DNA of 64,000 nucleotides from JABMRW01 sp964396965 (GCA_964396965.1 CAYNGD010000009.1:1-64000); one strand, 5' to 3'. Counted from the stretch's first letter, positions 17,164-25,262 are shown. Notes: a model not told the origin generated them from the letters alone. A program made the numbers and translations.

Positions 17164-18058
17164 CCTCAAGGTGGAGAGGGCGCTGAGGCCCAGCCGCGAT
17201 GGCTGGTTCCGGCGGGCGATGCGCCTCTTTGACCGCCCCGCCGTTGACCAGGCGGTCTGGGGGGAACTGGAGGAGCTGCTTATCTCGGCTGACGTCGGTT
17301 TTGACACCACCGAGAAACTATTAGGGAAGGTCAGGCAGCGGGCCAAAGAGGAGAAGCTCAATCAGGGCGCGGCGGTGCGCGACGCCCTCCAGCAGGAGAT
17401 GGTAGCCATGCTCGCCGTTGAGACGCCGCCGTCAGTCCCGCCGTCGCCGCCGGAGGTTGTCCTGGCGGTGGGCGTCAACGGCAGCGGCAAGACAACCTCA
17501 ATCGCCAAGCTGGCCTATAAGGCCAAGAAAGAGGGCAGGCGGGTGCTGCTGGTGGCCGCCGATACCTTCCGGGCGGCGGCTATTGACCAGCTTAAACAGC
17601 TGGGCGGCGAGCTCGGCGTTGATGTTATCGCCCACCAGCCGGGGGCTGACGCCGGGGCGGTGGTCTTTGACGCCCTGGAGGCGGCGCGCAGCCGAAACGT
17701 GGATTTGGTGATAATCGACACCGCCGGCAGGCTGCACACCAAGTTCAACCTGATGGAGGAGCTTAAAAAGATTAAGCGGGTGGCGGCCAAGGCCGACCCC
17801 GCCGCCCCCCACCAGGTAATACTGGTGCTCGATGCCGGTACCGGCCAGAACGGCCTGGCCCAGGCCAGGCATTTTACCGAGGCGGTGGGGGTGACCGGCA
17901 TCTTTCTGGCCAAGCTGGACGGCACCGCCAGGGGTGGTATAGTGCTGGCTATCTGTGACCAGCTAGGGGTGCCGATAAGTTACATCGGCATCGGCGATGA
18001 GCTTGAGGACATGGCCCCCTTTGATGCGTCTGCTTTTGTTCAAGCGCTATGTTCATAA
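17138..18058 (+). CDS. ftsY: Signal recognition particle receptor FtsY
   Basis: An SRP-type NG-domain GTPase of about 306 residues. Visible motifs are the N domain helix (LLISADVGFDTTEKL), G1 GVNGSGKTTSIAKL, G2 DTFRAAAIDQL, G3 DTAGRLH and G4 AKLDGTARGG, where the usual TKLD threonine is alanine. The C-terminus YIGIGDELEDMAPFD is typical of FtsY. It receives ribosome-SRP complexes at the membrane. The ATG at 17138 overlaps the ArsA-like gene by 26 bases; an earlier in-frame start would add an unusual Cys/Arg-rich N-terminus. There is no long acidic A domain. Confidence 0.93.
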   Translation: MGEVELTDNLKVERALRPSRDGWFRRAMRLFDRPAVDQAVWGELEELLISADVGFDTTEKLLGKVRQRAKEEKLNQGAAVRDALQQEMVAMLAVETPPSVPPSPPEVVLAVGVNGSGKTTSIAKLAYKAKKEGRRVLLVAADTFRAAAIDQLKQLGGELGVDVIAHQPGADAGAVVFDALEAARSRNVDLVIIDTAGRLHTKFNLMEELKKIKRVAAKADPAAPHQVILVLDAGTGQNGLAQARHFTEAVGVTGIFLAKLDGTARGGIVLAICDQLGVPISYIGIGDELEDMAPFDASAFVQALCS

Positions 18059-18074
18059 TATTGGGAGGTAAAGT

Positions 18075-18854
18075 TTGATTACCATAACTATAAACCCGAT
18101 AGCCTTCACCATAGGCGATATAAGCGTCCGGTGGTATGGCATTATGGTGGCGCTGGCGGTGGTGGAGCTGGTAGTCTGGGTGATGTGGCAGATAAGGCGC
18201 GGGGCTGATATTTCCTACGATAGCGTCATCACCGTAGCCCTGATAGCTATCCCCTCTGGGATAATAATATCCAGGCTGCTCAATATCATTGACCTGTGGG
18301 GCTTCTATATGGCCAACCCCAGGCTTATGCTGGATTTCAGCGGCCTGGCCATCTGGGGCGCCATCCTGGGGGCGACGCTGGGCATCTGGATCTACAGTCG
18401 CCTCACTCACTTTAAGTTTGGCTACTTTATGGACGTGGTAACACCGGGCGTCCTGCTGGCCCAGGCTATCGGCCGGGTGGGTTGCACCATAAACGGCTGC
18501 TGTTACGGGAAGGAATGTTCGCTGCCCTTCGCCGTCATCTATACCAACCCGAACAGCTATGCCCCGGTAGGGGTGGCCGTCCACCCCACCCAGCTCTATG
18601 AGATGGCCTTTCTACTTGCCACCTTCGGGGTGCTTTTCTGGCTTAGGAAGAGGTTCCGGCCGTATGGCTCTCTCTTCCTGATTTACCTCAGCCTTTATTC
18701 AGCCTGGCGGATTGGTGTCGGCTTCCTGCGGGAGGGGACGAACTTCCTCTTCGGCCTGCAGCAGGCCCAGGTGATAAGTATAGTCGTCCTGCTGATTGTT
18801 ATCCCCCTGCTGGTGCTGAGGACGCACTGGGTAAAAAAGGAAGACATAACTTAG
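18075..18854 (+). CDS. lgt: Prolipoprotein diacylglyceryl transferase
   Basis: A 259-residue polytopic membrane enzyme that transfers diacylglycerol from phosphatidylglycerol to the lipobox cysteine. Conserved parts are ITINPIAFTIGDISVRWYGI near the N-terminus, the arginine of the Lgt signature (AQAIGRVGCTINGCCYGKE) and HPTQLYE. The signature is divergent: the usual G-N-F is replaced by G-C-T and two extra cysteines follow. TTG start with SD gggaggt, 16 bp after ftsY. Confidence 0.92.
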   Translation: MITITINPIAFTIGDISVRWYGIMVALAVVELVVWVMWQIRRGADISYDSVITVALIAIPSGIIISRLLNIIDLWGFYMANPRLMLDFSGLAIWGAILGATLGIWIYSRLTHFKFGYFMDVVTPGVLLAQAIGRVGCTINGCCYGKECSLPFAVIYTNPNSYAPVGVAVHPTQLYEMAFLLATFGVLFWLRKRFRPYGSLFLIYLSLYSAWRIGVGFLREGTNFLFGLQQAQVISIVVLLIVIPLLVLRTHWVKKEDIT

Positions 18855-18873
18855 TGATTTTTGAGCTGGCGCT

Positions 18874-19191
18874 CTAATACCTTCGCTGTCGGCCGCCGAA
18901 ACCGCCGCCCCTCCGTCCGCCGTATGAAGAACGCCCGCCATGACTATCGGTGCGGGGGCGGGCCTCGTTGACATCCATGGTGCGTTCCTTCAGCGTCTTG
19001 CCCTTGAGGCCGGAGATGGCCGCTTCGGCTTCCGTCTTTGACGGCATTTCGACGAAGCCGAAGCCACGCGATTGCCCGCCGTGCTTGTCTTTGATGATAT
19101 TTACCGAGGCCACTTCTCCAAAAGCGGCGAACTCCTGCCGCAGCTCCTCTTCAGTCACCTCGCGGGATAGGTTGCCCACATAGATATTCAT
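18874..19191 (-). CDS. RRM-type RNA-binding protein
   Basis: A 105-residue protein with one RNA recognition motif: RNP2 is IYVGNL at residues 3-8 and RNP1 is RGFGFVEM. A Gly/Arg-rich tail of about 25 residues (GGRRGGGFGG) follows. Such short bacterial RRM proteins resemble cyanobacterial cold-inducible Rbp proteins. It is the last gene of a minus-strand set with the zinc-ribbon and bS21 genes, consistent with RNA metabolism under stress. Convergent with lgt. Confidence 0.92.
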   Translation of the reverse strand: MNIYVGNLSREVTEEELRQEFAAFGEVASVNIIKDKHGGQSRGFGFVEMPSKTEAEAAISGLKGKTLKERTMDVNEARPRTDSHGGRSSYGGRRGGGFGGRQRRY

Positions 19192-19223
19192 CTCGTCCCC
19201 CTTTGGCTGATAACCAAACCCGC

Positions 19224-19409
19224 CTACTTGCCGAGTCGCCTCCGCCGGGCGCTCTTTTTGGCTTTCAGGCGTGCCGCTTCCCTCTTAGTCATGAAATAAC
19301 GGTGAGTCTTGGCCTCGCGCAAGATTCCTTCCATCTGCACCATCTTTTGAAAGCGCCTCAGCAGGGAGTCCTGGCTTTCGCCTTCACGTATTGAAACCTT
19401 TAGTGACAT
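19224..19409 (-). CDS. rpsU: 30S ribosomal protein bS21
   Basis: A 61-residue basic protein starting MSLKVSIREGESQDSLLRRF and ending in an Arg/Lys-rich tail (KKSARRRRLGK), as in bS21. It binds near the 16S 3' end and helps initiation. The ATG at 19409 is chosen because the conserved N-terminus begins there and an SD-like ggtgag precedes it; an upstream in-frame ATG adds 14 unconserved residues. It lies between the zinc-ribbon and RRM genes. Confidence 0.93.
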   Translation of the reverse strand: MSLKVSIREGESQDSLLRRFQKMVQMEGILREAKTHRYFMTKREAARLKAKKSARRRRLGK

Positions 19410-19448
19410 TACATACTCACCTATTTTCTCACCTATTTTAGTGGCCGC

Positions 19449-19476
19449 CACGGGCCGGGGGAATACCCGGCCCGTG
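19449..19476. terminator. GC-rich hairpin between zinc-ribbon gene and rpsU
   Basis: A perfect 11-bp stem (CACGGGCCGGG with CCCGGCCCGTG) and a 6-nt loop lie between the zinc-ribbon stop and the rpsU start. On the transcribed (minus) strand no T run follows directly, so it could be an mRNA-stabilising or partial-termination element. Confidence 0.55.
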
Positions 19477-19501
19477 TCTGTTTCTTAGCTTTAAGACGGC
19501 C

Positions 19502-19807
19502 TTACCGGTTCAGTTTAATCTTGCTGTAGCAATCGCTGCAATAGACCGGTCTGCCCTCGCGGGGCTCGAACGGTACCTCGGTCTCCTTACCGCACTCGGC
19601 ACAGGTTACCGGGAACATCTGGCGCCGCGGCCTGTAGCCGGAGCTATCGTTCCCGTAGCGTTGTGCTTTCCTGGCTTCACGGCAGGCGGGGCAGCGCTTG
19701 GGCTCGTTAGTGTAGCCCTTGGACTGGAAGAACTCCTGTTCTTCAGCGCTGAAGGTGAAATCGGCTCCGCAGTCGGAGCATTTGAGTTGCTTGTCCTCAA
19801 AACCCAT
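19502..19807 (-). CDS. Zinc-ribbon protein, PF13451 + CxxC-x17-CxxC type (paralogue 2)
   Basis: A 101-residue paralogue of the 13279-13572 product. The N-terminal ribbon is LKCSDCGADF ... RCPACREARK and the C-terminal ribbon has C-x2-C-x17-C-x2-C spacing with the shared segment VPFEPREGRPVYC. The SD ggagg is partly inside a perfect hairpin that also takes in the first base of the ATG (see 19807-19858), so translation is probably regulated. It heads a set with bS21 and an RRM protein, suggesting a cold- or stress-related RNA role; the biochemical function is unknown. Confidence 0.88.
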   Translation of the reverse strand: MGFEDKQLKCSDCGADFTFSAEEQEFFQSKGYTNEPKRCPACREARKAQRYGNDSSGYRPRRQMFPVTCAECGKETEVPFEPREGRPVYCSDCYSKIKLNR

Positions 19808-19858
19808 TGGATGACCTCCTCTCCTCTAGATTTGTTGGTTAGAGTTGCGGTCATCCAA
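19807..19858 (-). promoter_or_regulatory. RBS-sequestering hairpin in zinc-ribbon 5' UTR
   Basis: On the mRNA, TTGGATGACC (19858-19849) is perfectly complementary over 10 bp to GGTCATCCAA (19816-19807), which covers the end of the SD, the spacer and the A of the ATG. The loop is 32 nt. A second stem, AACACTT/AAGTGTT (19857-19863 with 19874-19880), abuts and slightly overlaps it. This looks like a translational switch or RNA thermosensor. Confidence 0.6.
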
Positions 19859-19922
19859 CACTTGAGTAAACTAAAGTGTTTAACTAAGTATGCGATAACC
19901 TAAACCTTAAACCACCGTAGCT

Positions 19923-19951
19923 ATTATACACTAATGGTAATCACCTGGCAA
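19923..19951 (-). promoter_or_regulatory. Sigma-70-type promoter for zinc-ribbon gene 2
   Basis: Minus strand TTGCCA (19951-19946) and TATAAT (19928-19923) with a 17-bp spacer. The predicted start near 19916 gives a leader of about 109 nt that holds the RBS hairpin. Confidence 0.72.
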
Positions 19952-19982
19952 TAGCATCATGACAGAATTATTGGTACTCATG

Positions 19983-21665
19983 TCAGACGCCGGGGGCGAA
20001 GTCGAGGATGTTGAGCCTGAGGTTCTCCCGGCCCTGCCACCGGTCTATCTCCAGGTTAAAGACAACGTCGAGGCGGGGGGATATCTCGGCCAGGTAGCTG
20101 CCCAGGCCGAAGCCAACCCCGTCCCAGACGGTGCCCCCCTGCTTTACTTTCAGCCTGAGGTGCTGGGCGCCGTTGCCCATGGTGCGGCAGTCGATTATCT
20201 CCGCCCGGCGGCTTAAAAAAGTGGGCGCCGGGTTGCCCCGACCGAAGGGGGATAGCTTCTGGATGGCATTAAAGGTGTCCCCGCTCAAGTTCGGCAGGCT
20301 GGTCTCGGTGTCGATATCGAGCCTGGGGCGGAGGTCAGCCCCTTTTAGCTGTTCCTCGGCCAGCCGGGAAAGATAGCGCTCGAATTGGGGCAGGTTTCTG
20401 GTGGGCAGGGTAAAGCCGGCTGCCTGCGAGTGGCCGCCGAAGCGGGAGAGCAGGCGGCTACAGCCGGTAATTGCTTCGATGATGTTGAACTCGGGTATGC
20501 TGCGGGCACTGCCGCCGCTGAGCTTATCGCCGGTCCTGATGGCTATGGATGGGCGGTAGAACTCCTCGGCCAGCCGGCCCGCCACCAGCCCGGCAATGCC
20601 CAGCGGGTAGTCGCCACCGGCGGCAATCAGCAGCGGCCTAATCCCTGTAGCTAGCACCTGCTCCCTGGCTTTGGCTAATACTTTACTGGTCAGCCGCTGC
20701 CTCTCGGCGTTTTTCTGCTCCAGCCAGGCCGCCAGCCCCTGCGCCTCTTTAGCTGAGTCGGTCATCAATAGCTTGTAGCTGGTCATGGCGTGGGCCAGCC
20801 TGCCGGCGGCGTTGAGGCGTGGGGCGATGACCCAGGAGATAGTATCGGCGTCAAGGCCGCCCGGGCTCAAGCCCGCCTGGTTTATAATCTCCCTCAGCCC
20901 CAGCCGTGGGCTGGTGTTAATCAGTTTAAGCCCCTCTTTGACCAGATAGCGGTTCTCCCCGGAAAGGGGGGCCATGTCAGCCACCGTCCCCAGGGCGACC
21001 AGGTCGAGCAGTCCGTTGAGCTGCTCCTCCTTGCCGATGCCCTGCAGCAGCGCCTGGAGGAGCTTACTGGCGACGCCGGCGCCGGTAAGCTCGGGGGAGG
21101 GGTAGGCGGAGCCGGCCCGCTTTGGGTTGACCACGGCCACGGCGGGGGGGAGCTCGGGGAGGGGGGTGTGGTGGTCGGTGATGACGATATCTAATTTAAG
21201 CCTCTTGGCCCTTTTGACCTCGGCCAGGGCGGTGATGCCGCAGTCAACGCTGATGACTAGGCTGATGCCAGCCTGTCTGAGCTTTTCCAGGGCGGTGGTA
21301 TTGAGCCCGTAGCCCTCGGTAAGGCGGTGGGGTATGTAGGGGGTGACCCGCCCGCCCAGACGGGAAAGACCCTGGACGAGCAGGGCGGTGCCGGTGATGC
21401 CGTCGGCGTCGAAGTCGCCGTAAACGGCGATATTCTCACCGGAGAGGAGGGCGCGGTAGATGCGGGCTACCGCCGGCTGGATGTCGGGCAGGAGCGATGG
21501 GTCGCCGGCCAGCCTTCTGTCGGCGGTGATAAAGGGCTCCAGCTGGGAGGGTTCGGTGAGGCCGCGGTTATATAGTAGCTGGACGAACAGAGGAGAGAGG
21601 CCTGAATTTAAGGCCAGATTTCTATCTGGAACCGGTGGTAGCAGATTCCAGCGGTAGTGACTCAA
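19983..21665 (-). CDS. recJ: Single-stranded-DNA-specific exonuclease RecJ
   Basis: A 560-residue DHH-family 5'-3' exonuclease for recombination and mismatch repair. Visible motifs are VYGDFDADGITGTALL (motif I), SVDCGITA, ITDHHTP (the DHH motif) and, in the second domain, GGHSQAAGFTL (DHHA1). An OB-fold C-terminus follows. The TTG start is two bases beyond the fabF stop with its SD (gagaggtag) inside fabF, so the two genes are cotranscribed. Confidence 0.95.
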   Translation of the reverse strand: MSHYRWNLLPPVPDRNLALNSGLSPLFVQLLYNRGLTEPSQLEPFITADRRLAGDPSLLPDIQPAVARIYRALLSGENIAVYGDFDADGITGTALLVQGLSRLGGRVTPYIPHRLTEGYGLNTTALEKLRQAGISLVISVDCGITALAEVKRAKRLKLDIVITDHHTPLPELPPAVAVVNPKRAGSAYPSPELTGAGVASKLLQALLQGIGKEEQLNGLLDLVALGTVADMAPLSGENRYLVKEGLKLINTSPRLGLREIINQAGLSPGGLDADTISWVIAPRLNAAGRLAHAMTSYKLLMTDSAKEAQGLAAWLEQKNAERQRLTSKVLAKAREQVLATGIRPLLIAAGGDYPLGIAGLVAGRLAEEFYRPSIAIRTGDKLSGGSARSIPEFNIIEAITGCSRLLSRFGGHSQAAGFTLPTRNLPQFERYLSRLAEEQLKGADLRPRLDIDTETSLPNLSGDTFNAIQKLSPFGRGNPAPTFLSRRAEIIDCRTMGNGAQHLRLKVKQGGTVWDGVGFGLGSYLAEISPRLDVVFNLEIDRWQGRENLRLNILDFAPGV

Positions 21666-21667
21666 AT

Positions 21668-22921
21668 CTACCTCTCGGCGTATTCCCGGAAGACCAGCAC
21701 CGAGTTGTGCCCGCCGAAGCCGAAAGAGCTGGAAAGGGCAGTCCTGACCTTGGCCTGGCGGGCGACGTTGGGTACGTAGTCTAAATCACACTCAGGGTCG
21801 GGGTGGGTGAGGTTTATCGTCGGCGGTATGATGCCGTTGCGTATGGTCATAATACAAATTGCCGCCTCGACGGCGCCGGCGCTGCCTACTAAGTGCCCCA
21901 TCATCGACTTGGTCGAGCTTATCGGGATTTTATAGGCGCGCTGGCCGAAGGCCGTTTTTATCGCTTTGGTCTCCATCCTGTCGTTGAGGACGGTGGAGGT
22001 GCCGTGGGCGTTGATGTAGTCAACCTCATCGGGCCTGATTCGGGCCTTGTCCAGCGCCCGCTTTATCGCCAGGGCGGCACCGGCCCCGCTCTCGATGGGG
22101 GCGGTGATGTGGTAGGCATCGGCGCTGGCGCCGTAGGCCAGCATCTCGGCCAGTATCCTTGCCCCCCGCGCTTTGGCGAACTCCAGGTTCTCCAGGACTA
22201 AAATGCCCGAGCCCTCACCGATGACGAAGCCGTCGCGCTCGGCGTCGAAGGGGCGGGAGGCTAGTTGCGGCTCATCGTTGCGGGTGGAGATGGCCTTCAT
22301 GGCGTTGAAGGCGCCCACGCCCACCGGGTTGATGATGGCCTCGCTGCCGCCGGTTACCATTACCTTGGCATCGCCCCGCTTGATAGTTTCATAGGCGAAG
22401 CCGATAGCGTCCGAGCCACTGGAGCAGGCCGAGGTGGTGCACACGTTGGGCCCCTTCACCCCCAGCAGTATTGATATCTGGGCGGCGGCGATGTTGGGCA
22501 TCATCATCGGGATGAGGAAGGGGCTTATCCGCTCCGGCCCCCTCTCCAGCAGGACCTTTATCTGCCCGAAGAGGGTGGTCAATCCGCCGATGCCGCTACC
22601 GATGACGATGCCGATGTCGTCCTTGTTGACAGCATCAAGTTTAAGCCCGGACTGCTTGACCGCTTCAAGACTGGCGGCCACCGCCATCTGGGAGAAGCGG
22701 TCGTTGTGGCGGGCGTCCTTGGTGCTCATGTAGTCGGTAGGCTCAAAGCCCTTGACCTCGCCGGCAATCTTGGTCTCGAAGCCCTCGGTGTCAAACAGGG
22801 TGATCCGGCCCACCCCGGACTGGCCGTTGATAAGGGCCTGCCAGCTGTCGGCGATATTAAGGCCGAGGGGGCAGATTACCCCCAGGCCGGTGACGACTAC
22901 TCGGCTGCTGTTATTTGACAT
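21668..22921 (-). CDS. fabF: Beta-ketoacyl-ACP synthase II
   Basis: A 417-residue thiolase-fold condensing enzyme of fatty-acid elongation. The Cys-His-His triad is seen in TSACSSGSDAIG (Cys), NAHGTSTVLND (His) and MMGHLVGSAGAVEA (His). Length is typical for FabF. No acpP or fabG is adjacent. The ATG is preceded by an AT-rich stretch without a clear SD. recJ follows immediately on the same mRNA. Confidence 0.95.
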   Translation of the reverse strand: MSNNSSRVVVTGLGVICPLGLNIADSWQALINGQSGVGRITLFDTEGFETKIAGEVKGFEPTDYMSTKDARHNDRFSQMAVAASLEAVKQSGLKLDAVNKDDIGIVIGSGIGGLTTLFGQIKVLLERGPERISPFLIPMMMPNIAAAQISILLGVKGPNVCTTSACSSGSDAIGFAYETIKRGDAKVMVTGGSEAIINPVGVGAFNAMKAISTRNDEPQLASRPFDAERDGFVIGEGSGILVLENLEFAKARGARILAEMLAYGASADAYHITAPIESGAGAALAIKRALDKARIRPDEVDYINAHGTSTVLNDRMETKAIKTAFGQRAYKIPISSTKSMMGHLVGSAGAVEAAICIMTIRNGIIPPTINLTHPDPECDLDYVPNVARQAKVRTALSSSFGFGGHNSVLVFREYAER

Positions 22922-22955
22922 AATATACTAGGGGAAGATAAATATTGGTTAGCTA

Positions 22956-22984
22956 TTTTTACCATAATTTCGGTTTATTCGCAA
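22956..22984 (-). promoter_or_regulatory. Possible promoter for fabF-recJ
   Basis: Minus strand TTGCGA (22984-22979) and TAAAAA (22961-22956), 17-bp spacer, about 28 nt before the fabF ATG after initiation. Confidence 0.4.
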
Positions 22985-23007
22985 GGAGAGTTGGCCCCCT
23001 CTTTGCT

Positions 23008-23035
23008 TGTAAGAAAATCGCCTATCTGATATAAT
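23008..23035 (+). promoter_or_regulatory. Promoter for the 32-aa mini-gene
   Basis: TTGTAA and a perfect TATAAT (23030-23035) are separated by 16 bp. The predicted start near 23042 is just ahead of the strong SD aaaggaggt. Confidence 0.6.
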
Positions 23036-23060
23036 ACAGCTATCAAAGGAGGTCAGGGCC

Positions 23061-23159
23061 ATGTGTCAGACCTGCAGGCGCCACCATCCTGAGCTGTACA
23101 CCGATAAACCAGCGGCCAAGCCGGAGAAGGTGAAGAAAGCGCCGCCCAAGAAAAAGTAG
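23061..23159 (+). CDS. Cys/Lys/Pro-rich microprotein (32 aa)
   Basis: A tiny gene with its own promoter and an excellent SD (aaaggaggt) at normal spacing before ATG. The product starts MCQTCRRHHPELYTDKP and ends in a Lys/Pro/Ala-rich tail (KKAPPKKK). A CxxC followed by HH could bind a metal. A hairpin plus T-rich stretch lies about 50 bp downstream. I do not recognise the family. The complete signals (promoter, SD, stop, terminator) argue that it is a real gene. Confidence 0.6.
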   Translation: MCQTCRRHHPELYTDKPAAKPEKVKKAPPKKK

Positions 23160-23209
23160 CCGGCCTTTCAGCTCTCTTTCCTACCACTCGCCCGTCTCAG
23201 GCAATCTCA

Positions 23210-23231
23210 CCCAAAAACTCCGTTTTTCGGG
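23210..23231 (+). terminator. Terminator-like hairpin after mini-gene
   Basis: cccaaaaac pairs with gtttttcggg with one bulge, followed by aacttttta. Confidence 0.5.
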
Positions 23232-23266
23232 AACTTTTTAGTGTGCCTCTCTTTCTTTATCGCCCC

Positions 23267-23455
23267 CTTTTTAACGTAAGTCTTTTGTCCCATACCCACC
23301 TGCCCAAATAGGTTTCACCTTTTTACAATCTTTTATCCCCGCCCCCCATTGGGGTGGTGTTAATTTTTTTCTTTCATTGGGGGGTAAAGGGGTAAAAAGA
23401 AGAAATTGATAGAAGTATCACTTCTGTAGGGCGGGTCAGGGTGGGAAGAAGAACC
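23267..23455. repeat. MITE-like intergenic repeat, copy B
   Basis: About 190 bp between the mini-gene and the mtaB promoter. The left end ttttaacgtaagtctt is the inverse of the right end of copy A. The left arm tcccatacccacctgccc plus aggtttcaccttttt matches copies A and C. A cccc...gggg hairpin is central. The 29-bp segment 23401-23429 is identical to copy A. The right arm gggtgggaagaagaaccgcggtt resembles the right arm of copy C. No coding capacity. Confidence 0.75.
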
Positions 23456-23487
23456 GCGGTTGGGCAGGGGAAGCAAAACCTCCCTAT

Positions 23488-23516
23488 TTGACCAGTTTAA
23501 ATTCCCGCCATATAAT
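23488..23516 (+). promoter_or_regulatory. Consensus promoter giving a leaderless mtaB mRNA
   Basis: TTGACC (23488-23493), 17-bp spacer, TATAAT (23511-23516). The ATG follows after only 7 nt, so transcription should begin at or one base before the A of the start codon. No SD is present. Confidence 0.75.
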
Positions 23517-23523
23517 TTTGTAT

Positions 23524-24744
23524 ATGGCCAGTTCGGAAACTACCAGAATCGCTCTGGACACGGTGGGCTGCAAGCTCAATCAGGCGGAGAGCCAGCTAAT
23601 CGCCCGGCAGTTGGCCCAAGCCGGCTACCGGCTGGTGGCCCCGGATGACGGGGCCGATGTCTACGTGCTCAACACCTGCACCGTCACCCACGTCGCCGAC
23701 GGCAAGTGCCGCCGCCTGCTGGCTCAGGCCCGCCGCCGCAACCCGCATGCCCTGGTGGTGGCCATCGGCTGCTACTCCGAGCGCGCCCGCAGTGAGCTAT
23801 CCCGGATTAAGGGAGTTGACCTGGTTCTGGACAGTAGCCAGAAGATGGAGCTATTGCCCCGGCTTGAAGAGTCTGGTCACCCGATTCGCCTCGGGGCGAG
23901 TACAAACCAGGCCGATTTCAGGACGCGTGCCTTCATTAAAATTCAGGACGGCTGCGATAGCTTCTGCGCCTACTGCATCGTGCCGCTGGTGCGGGGCAGG
24001 GAGAAGAGCGTGCCACTTGACCGGGTCATCGAAGAGGTCAAAGACCGCGTCGCCGAAGGCTATAAAGAGGTGGTGCTCACCGGCACCGAGGTCGGCGCCT
24101 ATAACGACAGGGGAGTCGGCCTTAGTGAGCTGCTCCAGCGTATTTTAGGCGAGACCGGGGTAGCCCGGCTGAGGCTCTCCTCGCTCCAGCCCCGGGAGAT
24201 AACCCCGGAGCTTATCGGGCTCTGGCGTGACGGGCGTCTCTGCCGCCATTTCCACCTCTCCCTGCAGAGCGGCAGCGATAGCGTGCTTAGGAGGATGGGG
24301 CGGCACTACAGCACTGTTGAATATCAGCGGGCGGTTGACCTAATCAGGGGGGTGGTGTCTGGGGTGGCTGTCACCACCGATGTCATCGTCGGCTTCCCCG
24401 GCGAGACCGACGGCGAGTTTAAGGAGAGCTATGATTTTGCTAAGCGGATGCGGTTTGCCCGCATCCACGTCTTCAGCTACTCCCCCCGCCCTGGCACCCG
24501 GGCCGCCGATATGCCCGGACAGGTTGATGATAAGGCCAAGCGGGAGCGGAGCCGGAGGATGCTGGCCCTGGGGAGGGCCTGCCTGCGCAACTTCAGACAG
24601 GGATTCCTGGGCAAGACGCTGATGGTCTTGTGGGAGAAGGAGAGCTGCGGCGTCTGGTCCGGCCTGACCGATAACTACATCCGGGTCTATACCAGGAGCG
24701 ATAAGGACCTGATCAATCAACTGCTGCCGGTGAAGCTGTCATAG
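23524..24744 (+). CDS. mtaB: tRNA t6A37 methylthiotransferase MtaB
   Basis: A 406-residue radical-SAM methylthiotransferase. The UPF0004 domain cysteines are in DTVGCKLNQAES (an MtaB hallmark), NTCTVT and AIGCYSE. The radical SAM cluster motif is GCDSFCAYC (C-x3-C-x2-C). A TRAM domain ends the protein. It turns t6A37 into ms2t6A in tRNAs reading ANN codons. The ATG at 23524 is chosen: an in-frame TTG at 23488 would lie inside the -35 box. Its end overlaps the convergent GNAT gene by six bases. Confidence 0.95.
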   Translation: MASSETTRIALDTVGCKLNQAESQLIARQLAQAGYRLVAPDDGADVYVLNTCTVTHVADGKCRRLLAQARRRNPHALVVAIGCYSERARSELSRIKGVDLVLDSSQKMELLPRLEESGHPIRLGASTNQADFRTRAFIKIQDGCDSFCAYCIVPLVRGREKSVPLDRVIEEVKDRVAEGYKEVVLTGTEVGAYNDRGVGLSELLQRILGETGVARLRLSSLQPREITPELIGLWRDGRLCRHFHLSLQSGSDSVLRRMGRHYSTVEYQRAVDLIRGVVSGVAVTTDVIVGFPGETDGEFKESYDFAKRMRFARIHVFSYSPRPGTRAADMPGQVDDKAKRERSRRMLALGRACLRNFRQGFLGKTLMVLWEKESCGVWSGLTDNYIRVYTRSDKDLINQLLPVKLS

Positions 24745-25224
24745 CCCTTTTATATCCAGCCCCAGCACCACCGAGGTCTCAATCTGCCGCCGGGGGATGT
24801 CCCAGTAAGTCTCCAGGATTTCGTCCTTGTTCGATTCCAGCTTGAAGCCGTGCTTCCGGTAGAAGTCTATCGCCCAGCCGGCATCGGCCCAGGTTCCCAC
24901 CAGCAGGCGGCGGGTATTGACCATCCCCTTGAGGTGTTTTAAGAGCTTGCCGCCTATCCCCCTCTGCTGCCACCGGGGTAGGACATAGGCGTGGCGGATG
25001 AGGGTCACGTCCTTAACCGGCTGGAACCCCATCACCCCCACCAGCTCCCCCGCCTCCTCCCAGCCGAAGAAGCTCATACCCGCCATTTCCTCTTCGAGCT
25101 CCTCGCGGGGCATATAGGGGTGGGGGTAGCGGTCGGCGGGTATGACGCCCTCATAGGCCCGGGCCGCCTCGTTGATAATGAGATATATCCTCTCGAAGTC
25201 CTCTGGTGAGCACTGACGGATCAT
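24739..25224 (-). CDS. GNAT-family N-acetyltransferase
   Basis: A 161-residue GNAT protein with motif A around VLPRWQQRGIGGKLLKHL (Q-x-x-G-x-G/A) and a C-terminal FYRKHGF typical of the fold. Substrate unknown. The ATG at 25224 is preferred over an in-frame TTG at 25233, because that TTG overlaps a -10 box (TATACT) lying 8 nt before the ATG; the mRNA is then leaderless. Monocistronic and convergent with mtaB. Confidence 0.85.
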   Translation of the reverse strand: MIRQCSPEDFERIYLIINEAARAYEGVIPADRYPHPYMPREELEEEMAGMSFFGWEEAGELVGVMGFQPVKDVTLIRHAYVLPRWQQRGIGGKLLKHLKGMVNTRRLLVGTWADAGWAIDFYRKHGFKLESNKDEILETYWDIPRRQIETSVVLGLDIKGL

Positions 25225-25232
25225 TAGCTCCA

Positions 25233-25262
25233 AGTATAATCAGCCGGTGGGGAGGCGGTCAA
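25233..25262 (-). promoter_or_regulatory. Promoter giving a leaderless GNAT mRNA
   Basis: Minus strand TTGACC (25262-25257), 18-bp spacer, TATACT (25238-25233), then 8 nt to the ATG at 25224. Confidence 0.6.

Noticed and set aside
23488..23523. TTG start of mtaB at 23488
   Set aside because: This TTG is the -35 element of a consensus promoter and would not be in the mRNA.
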